This document shows, piece by piece, positions 7,276-16,422 of a stretch of DNA of 64,000 bases (its first letter is position 1; the number at the start of each line of letters is the position of its first letter). The stretch lies in assembly GCA_900552495.1 (NCBI GenBank), contig URZY01000002.1:124001-188000 (forward strand). Reading direction: 5' to 3'. The DNA comes from an uncultured Mycoplasmatota bacterium (GTDB lineage: Bacteria > Bacillota_I > Bacilli_A > RF39 > UBA660). Under the pieces are notes generated by a model, which saw nothing but the letters and a program-made list of their open reading frames with translations, was not told the origin of the DNA and ran no database searches. Made by a program: the position numbers and the translations under genes.

Positions 7276-9459
7276 ATGAAAGAAGATAAATATATAAAAT
7301 ATCTAAAACAATATAAAGATGCTAATGGCGATATTAATACCATTCCACGTAATAGTATCGTTCTTTTTGAAGGTGAAACACTAAAAATAGGAGAATTTAT
7401 TGCTAGTATCCGTAAACAACATAGGCTGTATTTAGCCGCGTCCTCTAAAAAAGGCTGCCAATCACCACTCGCAATTAGTCGCTACCAAGCATTAGATGAA
7501 CTAGATTTCGTTTGGGAACCTCGCACTGTTATGCAACAACAACTTCAAGAAAACGATATTATGTTAAATTTTATAACTGCTTATTATGATAAACACCACA
7601 CGTTTCAACAACTTCCCGATGAAGTAGAAATTGCTGGTACTATCTACAATATCAAAAACTTTATTTCACATGTTAGAATTAACCACAAATATTATGAAGA
7701 AGGCAAAGCTATTCATGGCTGTCAATCCCCAACTTTTCTAAAAAGATACGCCGAATTAGACAAACGTGATTTTGAATGGTCGCCCAAAAAAGACGCCATT
7801 CAAAAAGATAAATTTATTATGTTTTTGGAAGAGTATTATGCCAAAAATCAAACTCTTGCTGGGATTCCCAATAAGGTTAGTTATGCTGGTGAAAGATTAA
7901 ATATGTCCAATTTTTTCTCTGATCGTCGAAAAAAGAGAACACGAGCCATGACCGATTCTTCTTTTCAACCTTCAACTTTAGAAAAAGCTAGATGGCAAGT
8001 TTTAGATAAACTAGGCTATGATTGGGATTATGCCACAAAAAAAGCTAATGCATTGCTAGAAAACGATCCCTATATCCGTTACTTAGAGTGGCATTACAAC
8101 AATTATGGAACCATTAATAACATTACAGCTAAACAAGAAGTTGAATTTGAAGGTCAAATATTAAAAATAGGCATTTTCATTAATGATTACCGCAAAAAGC
8201 ATTATGCCTACACATCAGGAAAAACTAATGCCACCTCTATCAAAACACCTCTTGCTTTAAAAAGATATCGAAGCCTTGAAAAACTAAACATTGATTGGCG
8301 CCCCTCATCTACACAATTTTCCGTTGCTCGTCATGCTAAAGAACATGGGCTAAGGCCACAAACACTACGAAAGTATCTTGCAAAATTCAATGGAGATATT
8401 GAAAAGGCCACTAGATTTTGTGAAGCTAAAAGACGCCACAATCCACAAGTAAAGCAAAATAAAGTCGCCAAACAAGAGTCTTTGAAAACCATTATGGATG
8501 AATTTGAAGTTGATCTTTCCACCCTACAAAGTGCTTTAAATAAACAAGCATTGCGGACAACCCCAGCTAAAAAGAGTGGCCAAAAGCTTACCGTCGATGG
8601 CAAAACACCACTACGTGAATACTGTATTAATAATGGTTTAAACTACACTGTTATTCAAAAAGCTATAAAATTAAAAAGTGAAGGTCTCTGTGATGAGGAT
8701 TTACAGTCTTTAATTAATCGTGTTATTACCGAATATAAAAAAAGTGGCCAAAACCGCCCATCAACATGGATTTATAGTAAATATGGTCACGAGACACTTG
8801 TCCGTCACTTATTACTATCAATGAATCTTGATCCAGATGCTATCTTAAGAGATATGTCTAAAAACTGCATTTCCCTTGAAGAAGCTATTTCTAATGACTG
8901 TTTCATTAGAAATACAACTCCGGCTGATGGGTATTTAGCACCCCTATATCAAGATTTAATAAACTATTACAATAAGATTGATCAAAGTTCGGAGCATAAC
9001 CCAGAAACCGCTCAAAAAGCATTGATTGAATATTTTAAATGGCTTGTTACTGATTATCATTTAACTGAAAGTGAATATAATTTACTAATGCAATCACTAA
9101 GTCACTATGTTGAAGCCAGCGAAACTTATAAATTATATAATGTTGCATTTGAAAAAGATCCAGAAAAGAAAGTAAATCTTATTATAAAATATAATCTAAG
9201 TGATGAGGAAATTGAAAAAGCTTTTTTCCTCCCATTACAATTTGATAACAAAGTCCTTCTTGGTAGAGAAAGTATTATTTATGAAAGAAGAATGCAATTA
9301 AAAGATTTAACTCAAGTTTGGAATAATCTTACTGAAGCCGAAAAACAACAACAAGTAGACATTCATAATCTCACTGGTGAGGAAATAAAATATGTTACTA
9401 AAACACGTCACGATATTGATAATACCAAAACAAAAGTTAAGCAGTTAAAGAAAAAATAA
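7276..9459 (+). CDS. Protein with four helicase-associated (HA) repeats and helix-turn-helix-like C-terminal segments
   Basis: A 727-residue protein of unknown function. The first 340 residues hold four repeats of about 75 residues (roughly 5-80, 94-168, 179-250 and 266-341). Each has an aromatic/LxxYxxxxxT start, an xxGExLxIGxFIxxxR centre and a final LDxLDFxW-type element. This is the pattern of the helicase-associated domain (PF03457), normally found after DEAD-box-like helicases, but no helicase motor is present here. The remaining 390 residues include segments such as YCINNGLNYTVIQKAIKL that look like helix-turn-helix units. A nucleic-acid-binding role is inferred only. It has its own promoter and terminator, so it is a single-gene unit. 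Confidence 0.75.
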   Translation: MKEDKYIKYLKQYKDANGDINTIPRNSIVLFEGETLKIGEFIASIRKQHRLYLAASSKKGCQSPLAISRYQALDELDFVWEPRTVMQQQLQENDIMLNFITAYYDKHHTFQQLPDEVEIAGTIYNIKNFISHVRINHKYYEEGKAIHGCQSPTFLKRYAELDKRDFEWSPKKDAIQKDKFIMFLEEYYAKNQTLAGIPNKVSYAGERLNMSNFFSDRRKKRTRAMTDSSFQPSTLEKARWQVLDKLGYDWDYATKKANALLENDPYIRYLEWHYNNYGTINNITAKQEVEFEGQILKIGIFINDYRKKHYAYTSGKTNATSIKTPLALKRYRSLEKLNIDWRPSSTQFSVARHAKEHGLRPQTLRKYLAKFNGDIEKATRFCEAKRRHNPQVKQNKVAKQESLKTIMDEFEVDLSTLQSALNKQALRTTPAKKSGQKLTVDGKTPLREYCINNGLNYTVIQKAIKLKSEGLCDEDLQSLINRVITEYKKSGQNRPSTWIYSKYGHETLVRHLLLSMNLDPDAILRDMSKNCISLEEAISNDCFIRNTTPADGYLAPLYQDLINYYNKIDQSSEHNPETAQKALIEYFKWLVTDYHLTESEYNLLMQSLSHYVEASETYKLYNVAFEKDPEKKVNLIIKYNLSDEEIEKAFFLPLQFDNKVLLGRESIIYERRMQLKDLTQVWNNLTEAEKQQQVDIHNLTGEEIKYVTKTRHDIDNTKTKVKQLKKK

Positions 9460-9491
9460 GAGTTTTCTAAAATTTATGAAAACTCTTTTTC
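9459..9491. terminator. Bidirectional terminator between the HA-repeat gene and yigZ
   Basis: A 9-bp stem (AGAGTTTTC/GAAAACTCT) with a 10-base loop and a T-run. It overlaps the last codons of the convergent yigZ-like gene. Confidence 0.8.
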
Positions 9492-10055
9492 TATGTATTC
9501 TTCATTTATAATTTGATAAGAATAATTATTAAGAATATTAACCTTTTCCTGAGGGATTAATATATTATAAGTGATATTATCTAAATACTCTTTATTTATT
9601 ACCACATATTTTTTTATCAAATGCTCAAAATTTTTAGCTTCATCATAAGAAATGACAACTTTAACTAAATATCCCAATTCAATATCTATTAAGTTATTAC
9701 TAATAATTGCTTCTCGAACCGCTTTTGAATAAGCTCTAACCAATCCTCCAGCTCCAAGCTTAATTCCCCCAAAATATCTAACAACGATTGATAAAACATT
9801 AATTAATTCTTCTTTTTCTAAAACATTAAGCATTGGCATGCCTGCTGTTCCACCAGGTTCCCCATCATCACTTGTTCGCTTAGTCTCCTTTGTTATATAA
9901 GCATAACAATAATGTGTTGCTTTAGGATACCTGATTCTAACATCAGAAAGAATTTTACTTATATCAGTTGTCTCATCAATTCTAAACAATAAGGTAATAA
10001 ATTTAGAATTTTTAATAGTTAATTCATTAACCATATCATACTTGACAGTTTTCAT
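9474..10055 (-). CDS. YigZ/IMPACT family protein (UPF0029)
   Basis: Conserved cytoplasmic protein of the YigZ/YvyE/IMPACT family, with a ribosomal-protein-S5-like N-terminal domain and a C-terminal ferredoxin-like domain. The signature is visible as KSKFI-like NSKFITLLFRI, ATHYCYAYI, SDDGEPGGTAGMPML and VRYFGGIKLGAGGLVRAY. Length of 193 residues is typical. AGGTGATAAC precedes the ATG. It is divergent from the AI-2E permease gene. In eukaryotes IMPACT acts on translation control; the bacterial role is not settled. Confidence 0.92.
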   Translation of the reverse strand: MKTVKYDMVNELTIKNSKFITLLFRIDETTDISKILSDVRIRYPKATHYCYAYITKETKRTSDDGEPGGTAGMPMLNVLEKEELINVLSIVVRYFGGIKLGAGGLVRAYSKAVREAIISNNLIDIELGYLVKVVISYDEAKNFEHLIKKYVVINKEYLDNITYNILIPQEKVNILNNYSYQIINEEYIEKEFS

Positions 10056-10138
10056 GTTATCACCTAAAAATATTATACTTTAAATCATAGTTTATTTAAA
10101 GTATCTGTGCTATAATTTTAGATAAGGAGAGTGTAAAA

Positions 10139-11323
10139 ATGTTTAGAAAATTATTTAGACAACAAAAAGATAAAGAACTAGACTATAGCAGTCTAAATCA
10201 AATATTATCTATCGGCAGTAAACTGTCAGAAATTTTCTATATAATTGCAATCATTGCTATCGTTTTATTAGCAACCTATCTCATTAAAGAGTGGGGGATT
10301 CTAAGTTTTATTGGGGAATTTCTAGGAGTAATCTCACCAATATTTATTGGCTTTTTAGTAGCTTGGTTATTTGATCCACTAGTAAAATGGTTACAAAACA
10401 AAAAAGTCCCTAGGATAATCGGTTGTATTATCTCATACTTAATTATTTTCGGTTTACTATTGTTGCTAATGTATATGTTGATTCCTACTTTTGTTGATCA
10501 AGTAAAAGATTTTGCTGCTACCATCCCAGAATTATTAAAAAATGCGCAAGATATTTTAGATAAGGTTTTTGAGTCGTTTAGTAAAATGACTGACTTAAAA
10601 GTATCAGGTATTAAAGCGGAAGTTTATGCTGCTATTGAAAAGTTTGGCATAACCCTAACAACAAGCATTCCAACAGCTTTACTAAATGTTGGAAAAAGCA
10701 TTTTTAGTGGAGGTGTTACTTTTGTCTTAGGTTTAATGATTGGTTTTTATATTTTATATGACTTTGACAAACTATCATCAGGCATTGAAAAGGTCTTACC
10801 TCTAAAATGGCGTAAAAATTATAGTGAATTAGGAACAAGATTAAATGAATCCCTACGAAGTTATTTCCAAGGCTTACTACTTATTATGGCCATAGTTTTT
10901 GTAACTCAAAGCATTGGTTTAACTTTAGCCGGTTTAAAAGCTCCATTAATATTTGCATTATTCTGTGCATTAACAGATGTCATTCCTTACTTTGGACCAT
11001 ATATCGGAGCTATACCTGCAGTAATAGTTGGTTTTACTATGTCACCACTAACTGGTTTATTAGTAATTATTGCCATCTTGATTGTTCAAACATTAGAAAA
11101 CAACTTCTATCAACCGCTAATCATGGGTCACACCATGAAATTACACCCAGTAACAATCATGATTGGCTTATTAGTTTTCCAACATTTCTTTGGTATTATT
11201 GGTATGATTATCGCCACACCAACAATAGCGGCTTTTAAAGTCATCTTTACTTTCTTAGACGAAAAATTAAACCTAAGAAAACGCATTATTGGAGAAGATA
11301 ACAGTAATCAATCGGAAAACTAA
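10139..11323 (+). CDS. AI-2E family transporter (YdiK/PerM/YtvI type permease)
   Basis: Polytopic membrane protein of 394 residues with about eight membrane segments. Family features are the N-terminal hydrophobic pairs, a long amphipathic stretch (DFAATIPELLKNAQDILDKVFESF split), the central GLMIGFYILYDFDKL, and the conserved DVIPYFGPYIGAIPAVIVGF segment. The family is named for autoinducer-2 export, but members have varied or unknown substrates. AAGGAGAGTG precedes the start and a TATAAT lies about 25 bases upstream. A T-box leader with its own promoter follows, so it is not part of the alaS operon. Confidence 0.88.
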   Translation: MFRKLFRQQKDKELDYSSLNQILSIGSKLSEIFYIIAIIAIVLLATYLIKEWGILSFIGEFLGVISPIFIGFLVAWLFDPLVKWLQNKKVPRIIGCIISYLIIFGLLLLLMYMLIPTFVDQVKDFAATIPELLKNAQDILDKVFESFSKMTDLKVSGIKAEVYAAIEKFGITLTTSIPTALLNVGKSIFSGGVTFVLGLMIGFYILYDFDKLSSGIEKVLPLKWRKNYSELGTRLNESLRSYFQGLLLIMAIVFVTQSIGLTLAGLKAPLIFALFCALTDVIPYFGPYIGAIPAVIVGFTMSPLTGLLVIIAILIVQTLENNFYQPLIMGHTMKLHPVTIMIGLLVFQHFFGIIGMIIATPTIAAFKVIFTFLDEKLNLRKRIIGEDNSNQSEN

Positions 11324-11362
11324 AAACTTACTTTAAAAGCTAAAAATAATTACAAAAAGACA

Positions 11363-11391
11363 TTGAATAAACAAAATAAATTTGTTAAAAT
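11363..11391 (+). promoter_or_regulatory. Promoter of the T-box(Ala)-alaS operon
   Basis: TTGAAT, 17-base spacer, TAAAAT, placed just before the 5' end of the T-box leader. Confidence 0.7.
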
Positions 11392-11397
11392 AAGAGT

Positions 11398-11596
11398 GTT
11401 AACGAAATATAAGGCAATGATTAAAACTGAGTACTAATACAAAAGCATTAAAGAGAGACTATGATTGGTGGAAATAGTTATGTGAATATTAGGAAGCTAC
11501 TTTATGAGTCTTACGGGAGACCGTTATCTATAATCAAGACCAAGATAGGATGGTACCGGACTATTCAGTCCTCCTATTGAGGTCTTTTATTTGGTT
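11398..11596 (+). promoter_or_regulatory. T-box riboswitch, alanine specific
   Basis: A tRNA-sensing leader that lets transcription continue when uncharged tRNA-Ala accumulates. Visible elements in order are a GAGTA box on the 5' side of stem I, AGAGAG, the apical GGTGGAAA, the specifier loop GGAAGCTACTTTATGAG with GCT (Ala) at the specifier position, and the T-box core GGATGGTACCG, whose bulge sequence TGG pairs with the tRNA acceptor end. After these comes a terminator formed by AAGACC...GATAGGA with TCCTCCTAT...GGTCTT followed by TTATTT. The Ala specifier agrees with alaS downstream. Confidence 0.9.
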
Positions 11597-11613
11597 AAAA
11601 GGAGAATAAAAAG

Positions 11614-12159
11614 ATGAAATTACTTATAATTGGAGGAAAGGCAAAAAGCGGTAAAAATACTCTTGCACACTATTTAAGAGAAGAATTAAAAAAGTATGGT
11701 TATAAAGCCTGTATAATAAATTTAACCGAACCTCTATATTCTTATGCAAGAAATCATTTTGAATGGAATGAGTATAGTGATGAAAAGCCAAGAGAATTTC
11801 TACAAAAAGTTGGCATTGAGATAATTAAAGAAAAGTTAGGAAAGAAAACCTTTTTACTAGATAGAGCTATAGAAGACATAGAAATCTTAAGTTGTTTCTT
11901 CAATGCTTTCATTATAGCTGATGCTAGACTTCAAATGGAATTTACTTACTTAAAAGAAAGATTTCCAACTGCTAAAACAATAAAATTAATTCGTCCAGGA
12001 TATGATACCAACTTAACCCTAGAAGAACAAAAACACATCACCGAAGTCGACCTAGACAATTATAATGATTTCAACTACATAATCGAATGTCAAAATTTAA
12101 GAGAGCTAAAAAAAGCTGCTAAAGATATAGTGGAAATAGAAGAAGGAGAAGTATTATGA
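11614..12159 (+). CDS. P-loop kinase resembling deoxynucleoside monophosphate kinase
   Basis: A 181-residue P-loop NTPase with Walker A in IIGGKAKSGKNTLAHYL, then KPREFLQKVGIEIIKE, a region that resembles the KxPRxxLQxxGT substrate motif of phage T4-type deoxynucleotide monophosphate kinases, and FIIADARLQMEF. The substrate is an inference. It is the first gene after the T-box leader, with an AAAGGAG ribosome binding site, and its TGA stop overlaps the ATG of the next kinase-like gene (ATGA), so the two are coupled and both should respond to alanine-tRNA charging. Confidence 0.75.
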   Translation: MKLLIIGGKAKSGKNTLAHYLREELKKYGYKACIINLTEPLYSYARNHFEWNEYSDEKPREFLQKVGIEIIKEKLGKKTFLLDRAIEDIEILSCFFNAFIIADARLQMEFTYLKERFPTAKTIKLIRPGYDTNLTLEEQKHITEVDLDNYNDFNYIIECQNLRELKKAAKDIVEIEEGEVL

Positions 12160-12719
12160 ATAAATTAATTGCCGTTGTCGGGATGGCCGGTAGTGGAAAG
12201 TCAATTGCAACTGACTATTTAGAAAGTCAAGGCTGGAATAAAATATACTTTGGTGGAGTTATCTACGATCGAATGCGAAAAGAAGGTATAGAAATAACTC
12301 CAGACAGTCAAAAACAATATCGCGAAGCCTTGAGAAAAGAACATGGCATGGGTGTAATCGCAAAAATCTTAAAAGATGATATTATTGCCGCCTACCAAGA
12401 AAAAGATACCGTTCTAGACGGATTATACTCCTGGGATGAATATTTAATACTAAAGGAAGAATTTGGTTCTAAATTAAAACTAATCTGTGTCTGCTGTGAC
12501 AAAGACATTCGTTATCAAAGAATTGCCACAAGAAAAGATCGCCCTTTTAATAATAAAGATATAATCATAAGAGATTGTGCTGAAATTGAAAATTCCGCTA
12601 AAGGAGGGCCAATTGCTTTTGCAGATTATTATATATTTAACAATGGCAATCTAGATGAATATATAACTAGATTAAATGAAATTTTAAAGAAAATTACAAC
12701 AACAGAAGGAGAGAAGTAA
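12156..12719 (+). CDS. P-loop nucleotide kinase-like ATPase (AAA_18/dephospho-CoA kinase-like)
   Basis: A 187-residue P-loop protein with Walker A in AVVGMAGSGKSIATDYL, a lid-like stretch CCDKDIRYQRIATRKDRP and FADYYIFNNGNLDEY near the end, a C-terminal pattern common to dephospho-CoA kinase and adenylate-kinase-like folds. VGMAGSGKS and GGVIYDRMRKEGIEIT resemble UPF0200/AAA-type kinases more than true CoaE. The substrate is not known. It starts inside the previous gene (4-base overlap) and ends one base before alaS, so it belongs to the same T-box-controlled operon. Confidence 0.75.
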   Translation: MNKLIAVVGMAGSGKSIATDYLESQGWNKIYFGGVIYDRMRKEGIEITPDSQKQYREALRKEHGMGVIAKILKDDIIAAYQEKDTVLDGLYSWDEYLILKEEFGSKLKLICVCCDKDIRYQRIATRKDRPFNNKDIIIRDCAEIENSAKGGPIAFADYYIFNNGNLDEYITRLNEILKKITTTEGEK

Positions 12720-12720
12720 T

Positions 12721-15411
12721 ATGAAGTACATGAGTCATAACGAAATAAGAAACACATGGTTTCGTTTTTTTAAAGAGAAAGGTCATAAGTTATTTGAAAG
12801 CGCCCCACTAGTACCAATCAATGATGATAGTTTACTTTGGGTAAATGCCGGTGTTACACCATTAAAAAAATATTTTGACGGAAGTGAAGTACCAGAATCA
12901 AGACGTTTAATGAGTATTCAAAAATGTATTAGAACAAATGATATTGAAAACGTTGGTATAACAAAACGTCATCAAACATTTTTTGAAATGATGGGAAATT
13001 TCTCAATTGGAGATTATTTTAAACATGAGGCTATTGCTTTTGCCTTTGAATTATTAACCTCACCAGAGTACTTTGCTATTGATAAAAATTTACTATATGT
13101 AACTATTTATTCAAATGATAATGAAGCTAAAAATAGATGGATTGAAGTTGGTCTTGATGAATCACATATTATCCCTTTAGAGGGAAACTTTTGGGAAATA
13201 GGAGAAGGCCCATGTGGTCCAGATTCTGAAATTTTCTTTGACAGGGGAGTTGCCTTCGATAAAGATGGTGATGCTCTCGCAAAATTTAGAAAAGATGAGG
13301 ATCAAGAACGCTATGTAGAAATTTGGAACAATGTCTTTTCTCAATTTAATTCTAAAGAAGGTGTTTCTCGCGAAGATTACCAAGAATTACCAAGTAAAAA
13401 TATTGATACGGGAGCAGGCTTAGAAAGATGGTGTTGTATTTTTCAAAATGTAGATTCTAATTTTGAAACCGATCTTTTTGTTCCAATAATTAAACATATT
13501 GAAGAATTAGCTGGAGCAAAATACACTGGTCAAAAAGAGTATAAAATCATTGCTGACCACATTCGTGCCATAACATTCGCTCTAGCCGATGGCGCTTGCT
13601 TTGAGAATGTTGGTCGTGGCTACGTTTTGCGAAGACTATTACGTCGTAGTGTTCGCTTTGGAAAACACCTAGGTTTTACAGAACCATTTATGTATAAAAT
13701 TGTTTCAGATGTAGTTGAAGTAATGAAAGAAGCCTATCCATATCTAACAGAAAAACGTCCAATCATTGAAACAACAGTTTTAGAAGAAGAAAAACTATTC
13801 TTAAAAACTTTAGAGGCCGGTGAAAGACGTCTAAAAGAATTAGTATCTTATTCTCACGACGGTTATATCAGTGGGGAAGAAGCTTTTAAATTATATGACA
13901 CTTATGGTTTCCCATTTGAATTAACCGAAGAATATTTAAATGAACTTGGTTATAAAGTTTCAAAAGAAGAATTTGATAAATACATGACCGTTCAAAAAGA
14001 ATTAGCCAAGAAAAACGCTAAAAACAAAACTCAAATGGCTTCTCAAAAGAAAGTACTACTAGATTTTACTGCTGAAAGTCAGTTCGTATATGGAATTTAT
14101 CGTTTAAAATCTAATGTTTTAGCAATCTTCTCCAAAGATGAAATTGTCAATACTATCAATCATGACTGCTATATTGCAATTAATAGAACTTGTTTCTACG
14201 CTGAATCAGGTGGTCAAGTTTCCGATACAGGTATGATTGTTGGTAAAAATTTTAAAGCCCGTGTTTTAGACGTATTTAAAGCCCCAAATGGTCAACATAT
14301 TCATAAAGTTAAATTATTAGCCGGATCAATCTCCATTGGCGATGAATGTGAGTTAGTCGTAGACAAAGAAAAACGTGTAAGAACAGAAGCAAACCATTCT
14401 AGCGTTCACATTCTACAATATGCCCTTCAGCAGGTAGTATCTGATACAATTAAACAAGCTGGAAGCTATGTAGACGATGAAAAATTAAGATTTGACTTTA
14501 CATATGCCGGAAAAATGACTGACGATAAACTTTTAGAAGTTGAAAAATTTGCAAACGACATGATTGAACAAGATATCATCGTTTCTACCGAGGTTATGCC
14601 ACTTGATAAAGCTAAGAAATTAGGTGCTATGGCTTTATTTAGCGAAAAATATGGAGAAACAGTACGTGTTGTTAAAATTGGTAAATCAATTGAACTATGT
14701 GGTGGAACTCATACCCCAAATACTAAAAATATTAAACATCTAGCAATTTGCTCTTGTGAATCAAAAGGAAGCAACGTTTACAGAATAGAAGCTGTAACAG
14801 CCGACAAAATTGAAGTAACTTTATATAATATCATTAAGCCATATAATGATGAAATGATTAAACTATTAATGAAAGCTCGTGAAATTCTTGAAGAAGCAAG
14901 AAATGAAGGAATAAAATTAGATTTTAATGTAGAAATAGACAATGAAAAACCTGTTTCATATAAAGATATTATCTTTAATAAAAACGAACTTCAATACGTT
15001 CAACAAGAAGTAAAAGATCTAGAGAAGAAATATTTCGAATTAAAAGAAAAAAGGACTCTAGAAAATCTTGATATTTATCTAGAAAAACTACAAGACTATA
15101 ATGGAACTATGGGAATCATAATGGAGTTACATAATAAAGATGTCAATCTACTTAAATCAATTGCTGATAGCATAGTTAATAAAGTAGGAGAATGTTTCGT
15201 ATTTTTTGCAAATATCAAAGACAATGGAAGTATTAACTTTTTAGCACGAAGCACAAATAGAGTAAATGCTGGACTAATAGTTAAGGATGCAGCTATTTCC
15301 TCTGATGGTAATGGTGGTGGAAGCCCAACCTTTGCTCAAGGTGGTGGGAAAAACACAGCCGCTTTAGCAAAAATATATGAACATATCGAGAAAGTCTTAA
15401 GAAATGAATAA
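12721..15411 (+). CDS. alaS: Alanyl-tRNA synthetase
   Basis: Class II synthetase charging tRNA-Ala. The N-terminal catalytic core is recognisable from RNTWFRFFKEKGHKLFESAPLVP, WVNAGVTPLKKYFDG and GRGYVLRRLLRRSVRFG (each partial here). The editing domain carries NHSSVHILQYAL (HxxxH-type zinc ligand pair) and CGGTH, and a C-terminal C-Ala region ends in GNGGGSPTFAQGGG. Length of 896 residues is close to the usual 870-880. GGAGAGAAGTAAT precedes the ATG. It lies in the tRNA-Ala T-box operon and overlaps holA by 8 bases. Confidence 0.96.
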   Translation: MKYMSHNEIRNTWFRFFKEKGHKLFESAPLVPINDDSLLWVNAGVTPLKKYFDGSEVPESRRLMSIQKCIRTNDIENVGITKRHQTFFEMMGNFSIGDYFKHEAIAFAFELLTSPEYFAIDKNLLYVTIYSNDNEAKNRWIEVGLDESHIIPLEGNFWEIGEGPCGPDSEIFFDRGVAFDKDGDALAKFRKDEDQERYVEIWNNVFSQFNSKEGVSREDYQELPSKNIDTGAGLERWCCIFQNVDSNFETDLFVPIIKHIEELAGAKYTGQKEYKIIADHIRAITFALADGACFENVGRGYVLRRLLRRSVRFGKHLGFTEPFMYKIVSDVVEVMKEAYPYLTEKRPIIETTVLEEEKLFLKTLEAGERRLKELVSYSHDGYISGEEAFKLYDTYGFPFELTEEYLNELGYKVSKEEFDKYMTVQKELAKKNAKNKTQMASQKKVLLDFTAESQFVYGIYRLKSNVLAIFSKDEIVNTINHDCYIAINRTCFYAESGGQVSDTGMIVGKNFKARVLDVFKAPNGQHIHKVKLLAGSISIGDECELVVDKEKRVRTEANHSSVHILQYALQQVVSDTIKQAGSYVDDEKLRFDFTYAGKMTDDKLLEVEKFANDMIEQDIIVSTEVMPLDKAKKLGAMALFSEKYGETVRVVKIGKSIELCGGTHTPNTKNIKHLAICSCESKGSNVYRIEAVTADKIEVTLYNIIKPYNDEMIKLLMKAREILEEARNEGIKLDFNVEIDNEKPVSYKDIIFNKNELQYVQQEVKDLEKKYFELKEKRTLENLDIYLEKLQDYNGTMGIIMELHNKDVNLLKSIADSIVNKVGECFVFFANIKDNGSINFLARSTNRVNAGLIVKDAAISSDGNGGGSPTFAQGGGKNTAALAKIYEHIEKVLRNE

Positions 15412-16339
15412 TAATTACTTATTAGAATCCAATGACTTTTTATCATTACAAAACGAAATAGCTGAAATAGTTAAGAAACAATCTTTTCAAAGTTCAGCTA
15501 TTTCCATCTATGATTTAGAGGAAACGCTCCTAGAAAATGCTCTAGAGGATTTAGATACCTATAGTTTTTTAACAACCAAAAAAGTCATTATCATAAAGAA
15601 TATTGATAAAATCAAAATCGATGACTTCGAGAAAGATATTAAACATTTATATCAATATTTAGATAATCCAAATCCAGATAATCTCTTGTTCATTACTAGT
15701 AAAAAACTGAATAATACTTTAAAACTAACCAAAGAGTTAAAGAAAAGATGTTCCTTTGTACCAGTGACAATGAATGCCATCGAATTTGCTAAAAAAGAAT
15801 TAACAGACTACAAACTTGCTCCAGGCGCATTAAACTTACTAATAGAATATTGTAAAGATGATATAACTAAGCTAAAAAATGAATGTTTAAAGTTAAAAAC
15901 ATATAAACTTACTGAAAAAGAAATTACAAAAAATGATATTACTGAAATCTGCCTTGAAAAATTAGGCGATAGTACAGAACTAACCTTTGCTTTTTCACGA
16001 ACTCTCGCTGAAAAAAACAAAAAAGAAGCTTTGCTAAAATATCATGAACTATTAAATTACAATATTGAACCATTAAATATTATTGGTCTTTTAGCTAGCC
16101 AGTTAAGAATTATGTATCAGGTAAAAGCCCTAGAAGAAAAGTCAATGACGAATAATGAAATAGCTCAAACTCTAAATGAAAAACCTTTTAGAATTCAAAA
16201 AACCAAAGAATTGACAAGATTTTATAGTCTTAGTGAGTTACGAGAATTAATGATTAAACTTCAAGAAATAGATCTTCAAATAAAAACAACTGACATTGAT
16301 CCAAATTCATTAATAGAACTATTTATTTTAAACATATAA
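15404..16339 (+). CDS. holA: DNA polymerase III subunit delta
   Basis: Clamp-loader delta subunit that opens the beta sliding clamp. The 311-residue protein shows the HolA layout: a degenerate AAA+ N-terminal domain (VIIIKNIDKI, LLFITSKKLN in place of Walker motifs), a middle helical lid (GALNLLIEYCKDDITKLKNECLKL in part) and the C-terminal collar region (LLASQLRIMYQVKALEEKSMTNNEIAQTL in part). It starts within the 3' end of alaS, so it is the last gene of the T-box operon and ends in a long-stem terminator. Confidence 0.9.
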   Translation: MNNNYLLESNDFLSLQNEIAEIVKKQSFQSSAISIYDLEETLLENALEDLDTYSFLTTKKVIIIKNIDKIKIDDFEKDIKHLYQYLDNPNPDNLLFITSKKLNNTLKLTKELKKRCSFVPVTMNAIEFAKKELTDYKLAPGALNLLIEYCKDDITKLKNECLKLKTYKLTEKEITKNDITEICLEKLGDSTELTFAFSRTLAEKNKKEALLKYHELLNYNIEPLNIIGLLASQLRIMYQVKALEEKSMTNNEIAQTLNEKPFRIQKTKELTRFYSLSELRELMIKLQEIDLQIKTTDIDPNSLIELFILNI

Positions 16340-16371
16340 ACTGTCAAAAAAACAATTTATATGTTTTTTTA
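16331..16371 (+). terminator. Terminator of the alaS-holA operon
   Basis: A 10-bp stem (AACATATAAA/TTTATATGTT) with a 15-base A-rich loop, followed by an uninterrupted T-run. The first bases overlap the holA stop. Confidence 0.8.
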
Positions 16372-16422
16372 TTGTTAAAATAGTAAACAAAATGATATCA
16401 TATATATAGTAGGAGTAATAGT

